DNA of 64,000 nt from Aquimonas sp041395245 (GCA_041395245.1 JAWLAY010000011.1:62001-126000); one strand, 5' to 3'; positions 43,034 through 52,102 are shown, numbered from the stretch's first letter. A program made the numbers and translations. The notes: a model not told the origin generated them from the sequence alone.

Positions 43034-44161
43034 TGGGCGAGTTCGTCCCACCCGGAACACGTTGGTTCGATCTGCCATCGCCATTCCTGATGAAGCGCGG
43101 CGGATGCTTGAATGCCGCCCGACTGGCTTTCGAGACCTGGGGCGAACTGAACGCCGCCGCTGACAACGCGGTACTGATTGTCACCGGACTGTCGCCCAGC
43201 GCCCATGCGGCGAGCCACGCCGACAACCCCGAGCCCGGCTGGTGGGAGGCGATGCTGGGCCCAGGCAAAGCCATCGACACGCAGCGTTGGTACGTCATTT
43301 GTGTCAATTCGCTGGGCAGTTGTCGTGGTTCGGCCGGCCCGGCCTCCATCAACCCCGAAACGGGTGAGAGCTATGGGCTGGACTTCCCGGAACTGTCCAT
43401 CGAAGACGGTGCACGCGCTGCCCATGCCTTGGTGCATGGTCTGGGCATCCGCCAACTCGACACGCTGATTGGTTGCTCCATGGGCGGCATGACGGCGTTG
43501 GCCTACCTGCTGCAGTTCCCCGGCGCAGCGCGCCGTCACATCAACATCTGCGGCGCGGCGCATGCGTTGCCGTTCTCGATTGCCGTCCGCTCGCTGCAGC
43601 GTGAAGCGATCCGGCTTGATCCGCTCTGGAATGATGGGCGCTACAGCGATCTCAGCTACCCCGAATCCGGCATGCGCATCGCGCGCAAACTGGGCGTGCT
43701 GACCTACCGCTCAGCGCTGGAATGGCATGGGCGCTTCGGTCGCGTACGCATGGACAACGAGCTGCGCGAAGACGAGCCCTTCGGCTTGGAATTCCAGGTC
43801 GAGTCCTATCTCGAAGGCCACGCCAAGCGCTTCGTGGCGCCTTTGATCCCCAACTGCTATCTCTACCTGCTCGCGCTAATGGACTGGTTCGACACCGCCT
43901 ACGGCGACGGCTCCAGTGGAGCGCGGGCTGGCGCGCATTCATGGCACGCAATCGCTGGTGATCGGCATCAGTACCGACATCCTGTTCCCCATCGAGCAAC
44001 AGGAACAGATTGCCGAAGGATTGGCGCTGGGCGGAAATCAGGTCGCGTTCCTGGCCTTCCCGTCGCCGCAGGGCCACGATGCCTTCCTGGTGGATTTCGA
44101 CCGTTTTGACCCCGCGGTGCGCCGATTCCTCAGCGGCGACGACGCGGTGGCAGGCGAATGA
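43033..44161 (+). CDS. metX: MetX-type serine/homoserine O-acyltransferase, one frameshift
   Basis: An alpha/beta-hydrolase acyltransferase. The start ATG overlaps the ccmI stop (TGATG). Visible: VIVTGLSPSAHA, NSLGSCRGSAGPASINPETG, the nucleophile Ser in GCSMGGMTAL, YRSALEWHGRFGR, FEFQVESYL-like FGLEFQVESYLEGHAKRF, and near the end the acid and base residues in STDILFP and PQGHDAFLVDF. Near 43911-43914 the frame shifts by one; both sides are clean and join to about 375 residues. The PASINPETG and SIEDGARAAHALV context is, as I recall, that of xanthomonad serine O-succinyltransferases (cysteine synthesis) rather than homoserine acetyltransferases; the substrate is inference. Confidence 0.85.
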
Positions 44162-44162
44162 G

Positions 44163-44837
44163 TCATTCGCCGAGCGGTATCACTTCTGCCTTGGGGTCAT
44201 AGTCGCCCACCACATCGGTGCCTGCTGGGATGACGAAGCGAAACGTATCCGGCGCAAAGTCCGGGTTGCGTTGCCAGTCGGAAAAGTCGACTTCGGTCTT
44301 CTGGCCAAGCGAATCCTGCAGTTCCATTTTTGCCAGTTGTGGCCCCTCAAAGCCAAGCAGGGCGCGATCCAGCTCTGCGTCATCGCGTTTGGCTTGCAGT
44401 GCAACCCAGTCCAGCCCGTCACGCGTTCCGGCGCTACTCACCACAAACTGGCGCTCACGCTCCTCCGGGTCGACCACCGCCAACAATGGGCTCTGCTGTT
44501 CTTCGCCCAGTTGCTTGCGAACCGTCACCTGCTCCAGGTCAGGATCGTGGATGAACACATGATCGCCATCGGCGACGATCAGTTGCGGGAACGGGGCCTG
44601 GTACTCCCATCGGAACTGACGCGGCACCGCCAACGCCACACGCCCGGAAGAGGACTCCTTGAGCTGTCCGTCCGCGTCCCAGACGCGCTGTTCGAAATGC
44701 CCGTCAACACCGGTCAGCCCATCCGTGAAGCGCGCGATCAACGCTTCGCCCTCGTTCGCGGCCAACGCGTGATGGGCGAACACCGCAAGCAGCAGGCCAA
44801 GGCCCGCACGACGACGCAACACAGACAGAAAAGACAT
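44163..44837 (-). CDS. lolA: Outer-membrane lipoprotein carrier protein LolA
   Basis: A periplasmic chaperone that carries lipoproteins from LolCDE to LolB. The product of about 224 residues has a signal peptide ending near HHALA-ANEG, then the LolA beta-sandwich pattern: GVDGHFEQRVWDADGQ, SSSGRVALAVPRQFRWEYQAPFPQLIVADG, VWIHD-like VFIHDPDLEQVTVRK and the C-terminal DTFRFVIPAGTDVVG. I prefer ATG 44837 (GGA nine bases upstream) over ATGs at 44846 and 44867. It is directly downstream of ftsK, its usual neighbour, and converges with metX with one base between stops. Confidence 0.92.
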   Translation of the reverse strand: MSFLSVLRRRAGLGLLLAVFAHHALAANEGEALIARFTDGLTGVDGHFEQRVWDADGQLKESSSGRVALAVPRQFRWEYQAPFPQLIVADGDHVFIHDPDLEQVTVRKQLGEEQQSPLLAVVDPEERERQFVVSSAGTRDGLDWVALQAKRDDAELDRALLGFEGPQLAKMELQDSLGQKTEVDFSDWQRNPDFAPDTFRFVIPAGTDVVGDYDPKAEVIPLGE

Positions 44838-44923
44838 GGCGTTCATTCCAGAGAAAATCGCGCGCATTGGAGCATGCGCGCAGAAGCAGGTTCGGCCGAT
44901 TTTGACCGTTGGTTGTCGGCAGT

Positions 44924-47296
44924 TCAGTCGCGCGATGGCACCAGGACCGTGCGATCGCCGTTGTGTTCCGGCGCACTGACGATACCGGCCGCTTCCATCG
45001 CCTCGACCAGACGCGCGGCCCGGTTGTAGCCGATCTTCAAACGCCGCTGGACCCCGGAAATCGACGCGCGCCGGGTCTCGATGACGATCTGCACCGCCTG
45101 GTCGTACAGCGCGTCCTGCTCGGGATCACCACTGCCCATGCTCTCCGGCAACCCGGTCGGCCCAACCACGACACCATCGCCCATGCTGTGGACTTCTTCC
45201 AGAACACCTTCAAGGTAGTCCGGCCCCCCGCTCGACTGACGCAGATACTCAACGACCCGGTGCACCTCGTCATCACTGACGAACGCCCCGTGCACGCGTT
45301 CCGGCATCGCCGTCCCGGGCGGCAGGTAGAGCATGTCGCCGTGCCCGAGCAGGGTCTCCGCACCGCTCTGGTCGAGGATGGTGCGCGAGTCGATCTTGGA
45401 GCTGACCTGAAACGCGATTCGAGTCGGAATATTCGCCTTGATCAGGCCGGTAATCACATCGACGGAGGGGCGCTGGGTTGCCAGGATCAGGTGGATACCC
45501 GCCGCGCGGGCCTTTTGCGCCAAACGTGCAATCAGTTCTTCCACCTTCTTGCCGACGATCATCATCATGTCGGCGAACTCGTCGATGATCACCACCAGAT
45601 ACGGCAGCGTCTCCAACTCGCGCGGCCCCTCGCCCAGTTCCGGGTTGGGCTTGAACAGCGGGTCCATCATCGGTTGACCGGCATCGCTGGCGTCTTTGAC
45701 CTTCTTGTTGAAGCCCGCCAGATTGCGCACGCCGACCGCCGCCATCAAGCGATAGCGACGTTCCATTTCCGCCACACACCATCGCAAGCCGTTGGCGGCT
45801 TCCTTCATGTCCGTGACCACGGGCGCCAGCAGGTGCGGAATACCCTCATATACCGACAGTTCGAGCATCTTGGGGTCGATCATCAGCATGCGCACATCGT
45901 TGGCGCTGGCCTTGTACAACAGACTCAGGACCATGGCATTCAGGGCCACCGACTTGCCCGACCCTGTCGTACCAGCGACCAACAAGTGCGGCATGCGCGC
46001 AAGATCCACCACCGATGGGCGACCACCGATGTCCTTGCCCAAAGCGAGCGCCAGCGGCGAATGCAGCTTGTCGTACTCCTTGGACCGCAAAATCTCGGAG
46101 AGATAGATGATTTCTCGGTTCGCATTCGGAATTTCCAGCCCGATCACCGACTTGCCAGGAATGACATCCACCACGCGAACGGACTTCACCGACAGCCCAC
46201 GGGCGATGTCCTTGTCGAGCGAGCTGACCTGACTGCCCTTCACGCCCGGTGCGGGCTCCATTTCAAAGCGGGTGATCACGGGACCGGGAAAGACACCCAC
46301 AACCTGTGCGTCGATCCGGAAGTCCTTGAGCTTGAACTCGATCTGACGCGACAGCGTTTCCAGCGCCTCGTCCGAATAGCCCTTTGGCTGCGGCTTGGGA
46401 TCATCCAGCAAGGCCAAGGGCGGCAGCACACCGCCCTGCACGCCAGGTGCCGAAAAGAGCGGAATCTGCTGCTCACGTTGCGCGCGTTCACTACGTTCGG
46501 GGGGCGGCAACTGCGGCTCGATCTTCAGCGGATCCCGCTTGGCACGCTTGGCCTTTTCCTCGCGCCGAACCTCCTGACGCTCGGCAATCGCTTCACGAGC
46601 CGCGCGGCGCTCTGGGGTGCTCTGCACGCGACTTTGCACCCGTTCGAATACCCACAACACAGCGCGCCCGAGCTGATCCATCAACGCGAGCCAAGACAAG
46701 CCGGTTGCCAAGGTGATCGACACCGCCACGGTCGCCAGCAGTAACAGACTGCCGCCCATGCCACCGAACAAACGCGACAATGCATTGCCGATCAGTGAGC
46801 CCAGCAAGCCACCCGCCTGCATCGGCAGTTCGGCACCCCAGAACAGGCGGTGCATCGCCGCCAACGCGGCGCACGCCAGCAATAGCAACACGGCACCAAG
46901 CAGCCGCAGCGCAGGCGTCAAGACGGAATCGGATTCTTCCATCCGCCCACGACGAAGTGCCGTCCACGCCAGCACGCCGAGCAACAGCGGCGTCGCGTAG
47001 GCACTGACACCGAACACCGCAAACAGAATGTCGGCAACGTAGGCCCCACTCAGCCCACCGAAGTTGCGAATCTCGCCGGTCACACTGCCCACCCGTGACC
47101 AGCCGGGATCACTGCTGTCATAAGTCCAGAGGCAGGCAGCCAGCAAAAGTATCAATGGTGCCAGGAGCAGGATGATGGTCTCCCGCCACATCAGGTTGCG
47201 GGACTGCGTGATGACTGGCCTTCGCAAATCTTCCCTCGGTCGTGACACCGTCTCGAATTCCTTTTTCCTGGTTGAACGGACGCATTCCATCCCCAT
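44924..47296 (-). CDS. ftsK: DNA translocase FtsK
   Basis: A septum-located ATP-driven DNA pump that resolves chromosome dimers with XerCD. About 790 residues: four N-terminal membrane helices (about 38-200), a short charged linker (about 220-300), and the alpha-beta motor with Walker A GTTGSGKSVALN, Walker B LVVIIDEFADMM and RPSVDVITGLIKANIPTRIAFQV. A C-terminal winged-helix gamma domain (SISGVQRRLKIGYNRAARLVEAME) reads KOPS sites. The linker is far shorter than in E. coli. The start at 47296 is the upstream-most ATG of several candidates (47290, 47191) and is uncertain. Upstream of lolA, divergent from trxB. Confidence 0.93.
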   Translation of the reverse strand: MGMECVRSTRKKEFETVSRPREDLRRPVITQSRNLMWRETIILLLAPLILLLAACLWTYDSSDPGWSRVGSVTGEIRNFGGLSGAYVADILFAVFGVSAYATPLLLGVLAWTALRRGRMEESDSVLTPALRLLGAVLLLLACAALAAMHRLFWGAELPMQAGGLLGSLIGNALSRLFGGMGGSLLLLATVAVSITLATGLSWLALMDQLGRAVLWVFERVQSRVQSTPERRAAREAIAERQEVRREEKAKRAKRDPLKIEPQLPPPERSERAQREQQIPLFSAPGVQGGVLPPLALLDDPKPQPKGYSDEALETLSRQIEFKLKDFRIDAQVVGVFPGPVITRFEMEPAPGVKGSQVSSLDKDIARGLSVKSVRVVDVIPGKSVIGLEIPNANREIIYLSEILRSKEYDKLHSPLALALGKDIGGRPSVVDLARMPHLLVAGTTGSGKSVALNAMVLSLLYKASANDVRMLMIDPKMLELSVYEGIPHLLAPVVTDMKEAANGLRWCVAEMERRYRLMAAVGVRNLAGFNKKVKDASDAGQPMMDPLFKPNPELGEGPRELETLPYLVVIIDEFADMMMIVGKKVEELIARLAQKARAAGIHLILATQRPSVDVITGLIKANIPTRIAFQVSSKIDSRTILDQSGAETLLGHGDMLYLPPGTAMPERVHGAFVSDDEVHRVVEYLRQSSGGPDYLEGVLEEVHSMGDGVVVGPTGLPESMGSGDPEQDALYDQAVQIVIETRRASISGVQRRLKIGYNRAARLVEAMEAAGIVSAPEHNGDRTVLVPSRD

Positions 47297-47446
47297 TTGA
47301 TGGGTGCCCGGAAACGCGTCTGTGCTGTAATGCGCGGCGTCTGATCGAAAGAATGATCACGGCGTGACGCGATGCCGCCGTAACGCGTTGGTTGATCGCG
47401 AATTCAAGGTCTGAAAGCCGCACGACACGCGGCGGAGAGTATACCC

Positions 47447-48406
47447 ATGTCCAATGCCAACACCCGCCATTCCCGCTTGCTGATCCTCGGCTCTGGTCCC
47501 GCCGGCTACACCGCTGCGGTCTACGCGGCACGCGCCAATCTCAAGCCGCTGTTGATCACCGGCATGCAGCAGGGCGGTCAGTTGATGACCACCACGGAGG
47601 TCGACAACTGGCCGGGCGATGTTCATGGACTGATGGGACCCGACCTGATGTCGCGCATGCAGGCCCATGCTGAGCGTTTCGATACCGAAATCGTTTTCGA
47701 CCACATCCACACCACCGACCTTTCCAAACGTCCCTTCACGTTGATCGGTGACAGTGGCACCTACACCGCCGACGCCTTGATCATCGCAACCGGCGCGACC
47801 GCCAAGTACCTCGGCCTGCCCTCGGAAGAAGCCTTCAAGGGTCGCGGTGTGTCTGCCTGTGCGACCTGCGACGGTTTCTTCTATCGCGACCAGGACGTGG
47901 CGGTGATTGGCGGTGGCAACTCCGCCGTGGAAGAGGCCTTGTACCTCTCCAACATCTGCCGCAAGGTCTACGTCGTGCACCGCCGTGATCGTTTCCGCAG
48001 CGAAAAAATCCTGCAGGACAAGCTGTTTGCAAAGGCCGCCGCAGGCAAGGTGGAAATCATCTGGAACCACGCGGTCGACGAAGTGCTCGGCGATGACACC
48101 GGCGTGACCGGATTGCGAATCCAGGCAACCGACGGCAGTGCCACCCGCGACATCCCGCTGCACGGCGTGTTCATCGCCATCGGTCATGCCCCCAACACCG
48201 AACTGTTCCAGGGACAACTGGAGACCCGCAACGGCTATCTGGTGATCAAGTCGGGCATCGAAGGCAATGCCACCGCCACGTCGATCCCTGGCGTGTTCGC
48301 GGCAGGCGATGTCGCCGACCAGGTGTATCGGCAGGCGATCACCTCGGCCGGGTTCGGCTGCATGGCGGCTCTTGATGCGGAACGCTTCCTCGAAAATGCC
48401 GGATGA
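47447..48406 (+). CDS. trxB: Thioredoxin reductase
   Basis: An NADPH-dependent flavoenzyme reducing thioredoxin. The 319-residue product has the FAD loop LGSGPAGYTAAVYAARA, the redox-active Cys138-Ala-Thr-Cys141 in SACATCDGFFYR, the NADPH loop GGGNSAVEEALYLS and the C-terminal AAGDVADQVYRQAITSAGFG segment. A GGAG site stands nine bases before the ATG. The 150-base interval to the divergent ftsK contains TGTAAT followed by a GCGCGG stretch near 47330, a possible promoter. Followed by aat and infA in the same direction. Confidence 0.96.
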   Translation: MSNANTRHSRLLILGSGPAGYTAAVYAARANLKPLLITGMQQGGQLMTTTEVDNWPGDVHGLMGPDLMSRMQAHAERFDTEIVFDHIHTTDLSKRPFTLIGDSGTYTADALIIATGATAKYLGLPSEEAFKGRGVSACATCDGFFYRDQDVAVIGGGNSAVEEALYLSNICRKVYVVHRRDRFRSEKILQDKLFAKAAAGKVEIIWNHAVDEVLGDDTGVTGLRIQATDGSATRDIPLHGVFIAIGHAPNTELFQGQLETRNGYLVIKSGIEGNATATSIPGVFAAGDVADQVYRQAITSAGFGCMAALDAERFLENAG

Positions 48407-48443
48407 TTTGCAGGCCAGATCGACACCGAAACGGTGACGCATC

Positions 48444-49196
48444 TTGAGTGGTCATCTGCCGCAGTTGGGCGCGCGTCCCGACTCGCCCTTTCCGGCACCG
48501 GATCGCGCGCTGCGTGATCCCAACGGATTGCTGTGCTGGGGAGGCGACCTCAGCACAGTTCGACTGTTGAATGCGTATCGGCAGGGTATCTTTCCGTGGT
48601 TTTCCGAGGACCAACCGCCCTTGTGGTGGTCACCCGACCCGCGCATGGTAGTGCCGACGCAAGCCCTCCACGTCAGTCGCCGCCTGCGCCGGTTCTGGCG
48701 ACAGCAGCGCTGGACAATAAGCGCTGATTGCGCCTTCGAGTCGGTCATTCGCGCCTGTGCCAGCGCGCCGCGTCATGGTCAGCAAGGCACCTGGATCAGC
48801 GCCCCCATGCGTCGCGCCTACATCGACTTGCACCGCGCCGGGCATGCGCACTCGGTGGAAGTCTGGGATGGAGAGCGACTGACCGGCGGCATCTACGGGG
48901 TGGCCGTGGGCAGAATGTTCTTTGGTGAGTCGATGTTCAGTGCGGAAACCGGCGGCTCGAAAACCGCCATCGCTGCCTTGTGCGCCGTACTGCATGCCTG
49001 GGGCTGTCCATTGCTGGACGGACAGGTCGAATCCGACCACCTCGCCACACTCGGATTTCAGACCTTGTCCCGCCCGCGCTTCCTCGAAGCCCTCGAAACG
49101 CTCTGCACGGGCGATGTCCTGCATGGCAACTGGGCGACACGATGGCCCTTGCGCGAACTTCGGCACCTGCACGACTACTGGGATATGCATCGCTGA
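48444..49196 (+). CDS. aat: Leucyl/phenylalanyl-tRNA-protein transferase
   Basis: Adds Leu or Phe from aminoacyl-tRNA to proteins with N-terminal Arg/Lys, marking them for ClpS-ClpAP (N-degron pathway). The 250-residue product shows the family core: FPAPDRALRDPNGLLCWGGDL, AYRQGIFPWFSEDQPPLWWSPDPR, GTWISAPMRRAYIDLHRAGHAHSVEVW and GESMFSAETGGSKTA. The start is TTG at 48444 (SGHLPQLG follows); no in-frame ATG or GTG fits, and no clear ribosome-binding site is seen. It lies 37 bases after trxB and before infA, a common arrangement. Confidence 0.93.
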   Translation: MSGHLPQLGARPDSPFPAPDRALRDPNGLLCWGGDLSTVRLLNAYRQGIFPWFSEDQPPLWWSPDPRMVVPTQALHVSRRLRRFWRQQRWTISADCAFESVIRACASAPRHGQQGTWISAPMRRAYIDLHRAGHAHSVEVWDGERLTGGIYGVAVGRMFFGESMFSAETGGSKTAIAALCAVLHAWGCPLLDGQVESDHLATLGFQTLSRPRFLEALETLCTGDVLHGNWATRWPLRELRHLHDYWDMHR

Positions 49197-49217
49197 CTGT
49201 CAGTTTGTCGGTTGGCG

Positions 49218-49231
49218 TGGCATAATCGCGG
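49218..49231 (+). promoter_or_regulatory. Extended -10-like promoter element of infA
   Basis: TGGCATAATCGCGG: TGn plus CATAAT with a GC-rich discriminator, 34 bases before the infA ATG. It is identical in all 14 bases to the element before lepA (21602-21615, minus strand). No clear -35 box. It would give infA its own transcript within the trxB-aat-infA series. Confidence 0.5.
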
Positions 49232-49265
49232 ACTTACCCAGTGGCTCCACACTCTCCGAGTTCGA

Positions 49266-49484
49266 ATGTCCAAAGACGATTCCATTGAAATGGAAGGCAC
49301 GGTGCTTGAAACCCTGCCCAACACCGTTTTCCGCGTAAAGCTTGAAAACGGCCACGTGGTCACCGCCCACATCTCCGGTCGCATGCGCAAGAACTACATC
49401 CGCATCCTCACCGGCGACAAGGTCAAGGTCGAGATGACGCCTTACGACCTGACCAAAGGGCGAATCACCTACCGGATGAAGTGA
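49266..49484 (+). CDS. infA: Translation initiation factor IF-1
   Basis: A 72-residue OB-fold factor that occupies the ribosomal A site during initiation. The product starts MSKDDSIEMEGTVLE and includes VKLENGHVVTAHISGRMRKNYIRIL and the C-terminal YDLTKGRITYRMK, a full-length match to bacterial IF-1. An in-frame ATG 54 bases upstream would add non-conserved sequence and is rejected. A shared promoter element lies upstream and a strong terminator begins 14 bases downstream. Confidence 0.97.
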   Translation: MSKDDSIEMEGTVLETLPNTVFRVKLENGHVVTAHISGRMRKNYIRILTGDKVKVEMTPYDLTKGRITYRMK

Positions 49485-49497
49485 TCCCAACGAATGC

Positions 49498-49535
49498 AAC
49501 GCCGCCGTTCTCTGCAACGGCGGCGTTTTTGTTTG
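49498..49535 (+). terminator. Rho-independent terminator of infA
   Basis: AACGCCGCCGTT (49498-49509) pairs perfectly with AACGGCGGCGTT (49516-49527) around a six-base loop. The second arm runs into TTTTTGTTT. The minus-strand side lacks a T-run, so it serves infA rather than the convergent purU. Confidence 0.92.
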
Positions 49536-49562
49536 GGCGCTCAGCAGCCATACCGGGAGCGA

Positions 49563-50450
49563 TCAGGCACCGCCCTGACGAAACACCACGGTGCGCAGCC
49601 CATTGAGCAGCACACGTCGCTCAGCGTGCCAGTGCACGGCGCGCGCCAGCACCACGTTTTCAACGTCCTTGCCGACCCGCACCAGCGCATTGGCATCCAT
49701 GCCATGCCCGACCCGCACGCTGTCCTGCTCGATGATCGGACCTTCATCCAGATCACGGGTGACGTAGTGCGCCGTCGCGCCGACCAGTTTGACGCCCCGC
49801 GCATGCGCCTGGTGATACGGCTTGGCGCCTTTGAAACTCGGCAGGAAGGAATGGTGGATGTTGATGCAGCGCCCTGACAGCGCCTCGCACATGGCATCCG
49901 ACAGCACCTGCATGTAACGCGCCAGCACAACCAGCTCGGCACCAGCCGCCTCGACGACTTGCAGGAACGCCGCCTCCTGCTGGGCCTTGTCGGCACCCAT
50001 CGGCAAGTGGTGATAGGGAATCCCGTACCAGTCGACCATCCGCCGCAGGTCATCGTGATTGGACACCACGCCAACCACATCGATCGGCAACTCACCGGAA
50101 TGCCATCGGTTGAGTAGATGATTCAGGCAATGCCCGTGGCGCGACACCGCCACCACGACCTTCATCGGCGACTTCGCCGGGTGCAGTTCCAACTGCATGT
50201 CGAAACGCTGTGCGACCGGCTTCAGTACGATCTGAAAGTCCTCAACGGTTCGAAAACGCGCCTCCGTCGGGCGAAACTCCGTGCGCATGAAAAACAGGCC
50301 GGTGTCGGGATCGCCGAAATGCGAGGACTCGATGATGAACGCGCCGGCCGACGCAAGCGCCGATGCCACACCGGCAACGATGCCGACCGCGTCACGGCAG
50401 CGAATGGTCAGTACAAAAGGGGGCTCGAACTGCTGCGGTTTGGCGGTCAT
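49563..50450 (-). CDS. purU: Formyltetrahydrofolate deformylase
   Basis: Hydrolyses 10-formyl-THF to formate and THF, balancing one-carbon pools. The 295-residue protein has an N-terminal ACT domain (about 10-90; FVLTIRCRDAVGIVAGVASAL) and a C-terminal formyltransferase-fold domain with NIHHSFLPSFKGAKPY and GATAHYVTRDLDEGPII, containing the catalytic Asn, His and Asp. The start at 50450 (MTAKPQQFE) is preferred; an ATG 60 bases upstream lacks family sequence. It converges with infA. It is 83 bases from truD and may be a separate transcript. Confidence 0.94.
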   Translation of the reverse strand: MTAKPQQFEPPFVLTIRCRDAVGIVAGVASALASAGAFIIESSHFGDPDTGLFFMRTEFRPTEARFRTVEDFQIVLKPVAQRFDMQLELHPAKSPMKVVVAVSRHGHCLNHLLNRWHSGELPIDVVGVVSNHDDLRRMVDWYGIPYHHLPMGADKAQQEAAFLQVVEAAGAELVVLARYMQVLSDAMCEALSGRCINIHHSFLPSFKGAKPYHQAHARGVKLVGATAHYVTRDLDEGPIIEQDSVRVGHGMDANALVRVGKDVENVVLARAVHWHAERRVLLNGLRTVVFRQGGA

Positions 50451-50533
50451 GTCGATATTGGATCTGTCAATTGGAATAGGTCGGTGCAAGCCCGGCTCAC
50501 CATGCTGCACGAAACGCTCACCCGCGTAAGGCG

Positions 50534-51610
50534 CTAACCCGGCAAAGGCGCGGATGCCATGTCACCGCTCAATGACGCATCGGTGACCTCACCCAACGCA
50601 TGCAGCACCACGGTTGCGTAGGCACCCGCGGGTAGGAAGAAACGCAGTTCGAGATCCGGCAGAACCCGATGCGGGGCGTCGTCCAGCCATTGCCAGCGCA
50701 GTTGGCGCACGGGCAAGCGCAGCGCGCGGCGTTCCTGGCGCAGTCCTTCGGACTCCAGTCCCTGCTTGAGTACGTCCTGATCGCCGAGCACGCGGGTTTC
50801 CAGTGCCAGCGCATCCGATTGCGGGCGCAGCTCACCGCGCCCCCACATCGGTCCGGTCGGATGAATGTCCAACTCGGCAAGCCGTTGTCGCAGGCGTTCG
50901 TCCAGTGGCTCGGGTCCGAATACGCTGTGGCTGCCGTCAAGCATGAACACTTCACCATCCAGCGCCTGATCCCACGTTCCCGCCGCCACGCGCTCGGCGA
51001 GGACGCGATTGAAAAGGCTTGAACGCGCCGCCGAAATCAGGAATCCGCGCTTCGCCCGATCCACACGTTTGCCTGCGAACATGGCGATGGCCGCCGCGAC
51101 ATTGCCGCCGTCGCGACCAAATCGCTGCTCGCCGAAATAGTTCGGCACGCCTCGCGCGGCAATGTGGGTCAGGCGATCTTCGATGGCGGCGCGCTCACCC
51201 TGCAGTTCGCGCAAGCGCAGGATGAAGTGATTGCCCGCCAGCGCACCGCGCGGCAGCTTGCGCGAATGCCAGGCCTGATCCAGCACGCGAAAGCTTTCGT
51301 GCACAGGCAATGTATCCGGCGCGATGCGCTTGGCGAGATGCACGCTGAAGGTTTGCTCGGTGACCGCGTGGCGATCCTTCAGTCCCGCATAACTCACGCC
51401 CATCGGGGCGATACCGGCCCAGCGTGCCAGTTGCTCGGCAACCCACGCGGTATTGGCGCCGCGTTTCTCGACGCGCAGCAATAGATGTTCTCCGCTGCCG
51501 GAAGCCTCGAAGCCGAGGTCTTCAATGACTCGAAAGTCGTCGTTCTGAACACGCATGCGTGCCTGTAGCACCGGCTCGCCCAGGCCACACGGCAACCGAT
51601 CCTCACTCAT
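50534..51610 (-). CDS. truD: tRNA pseudouridine(13) synthase TruD
   Basis: Modifies U13 of tRNA-Glu. The 358-residue product shows the TruD signature with the catalytic Asp79 in YAGLKDRHAVTEQ, NDDFRVIEDLGFEASGSGEHLLLRVEKRG split over the N-terminus, and the PNYFGEQRFGRDGGN motif. Its ATG overlaps the ispF stop by four bases, which preserves the ispF-truD half of the common ispD-ispF-truD cluster. The C-terminal insertion domain is present and the length is normal. Confidence 0.95.
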   Translation of the reverse strand: MSEDRLPCGLGEPVLQARMRVQNDDFRVIEDLGFEASGSGEHLLLRVEKRGANTAWVAEQLARWAGIAPMGVSYAGLKDRHAVTEQTFSVHLAKRIAPDTLPVHESFRVLDQAWHSRKLPRGALAGNHFILRLRELQGERAAIEDRLTHIAARGVPNYFGEQRFGRDGGNVAAAIAMFAGKRVDRAKRGFLISAARSSLFNRVLAERVAAGTWDQALDGEVFMLDGSHSVFGPEPLDERLRQRLAELDIHPTGPMWGRGELRPQSDALALETRVLGDQDVLKQGLESEGLRQERRALRLPVRQLRWQWLDDAPHRVLPDLELRFFLPAGAYATVVLHALGEVTDASLSGDMASAPLPG

Positions 51611-52092
51611 GCCACCGCCCCGCTGCGACCCAGCAGGGCGACGGCTTGCGCCGCGATGCCTTCCTCGCGTCCGGTGAACCCGAGCTTTTCGGTGGTCGTC
51701 GCTTTGACACTCACCGCGTCAACCGACACACCGAGATCCGCCGCAAGGCAGGCGCGCATTGCGTCAATGTGTGGCAACAATTTCGGGCGCTCACACATCA
51801 CCACCGAATCCACGTTGACCACCTGCCAACCACGCTGCGTCAGCATGTTCGTCACTGCACGCAACAGTTCGCGACTGTCAACGCCGCGCCAGCGTGAATC
51901 GGACGGTGGAAAATGTTTGCCGATGTCGCCCAGCGCCAGCGCGCCGAGCAAGGCATCGCAGAGCGCATGAATCAGCACATCGCCATCGGAATGCGCAATT
52001 AGGCCGCGCGAGTGCGGAATCCGCACGCCACCGAGGACCACCGAGTCACCCTCACCGAAGGCGTGCACATCAAAGCCGGTTCCAATCCGCAT
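51607..52092 (-). CDS. ispF: 2-C-methyl-D-erythritol 2,4-cyclodiphosphate synthase
   Basis: The fifth enzyme of the MEP pathway, forming the cyclodiphosphate. The 161-residue product has the zinc ligands Asp8 and His10 in GTGFDVHAF and His42 in DVLIHALCDA, plus the KATTTEKLGFTGREEGIAAQ C-terminal signature. The start ATG 52092 has AGAGG at seven bases; the frame is open further upstream within uup but without similarity. It overlaps truD (ATGA). Its pathway neighbour ispD is about 41 kb away in this window. Confidence 0.96.
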   Translation of the reverse strand: MRIGTGFDVHAFGEGDSVVLGGVRIPHSRGLIAHSDGDVLIHALCDALLGALALGDIGKHFPPSDSRWRGVDSRELLRAVTNMLTQRGWQVVNVDSVVMCERPKLLPHIDAMRACLAADLGVSVDAVSVKATTTEKLGFTGREEGIAAQAVALLGRSGAVA

Positions 52093-52102
52093 TGCTGACC
52101 TC

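Noticed and set aside
47357..48442. 361-codon minus-strand frame opposite trxB
   Set aside because: Mirror of the trxB codons; no motif or ribosome-binding site.
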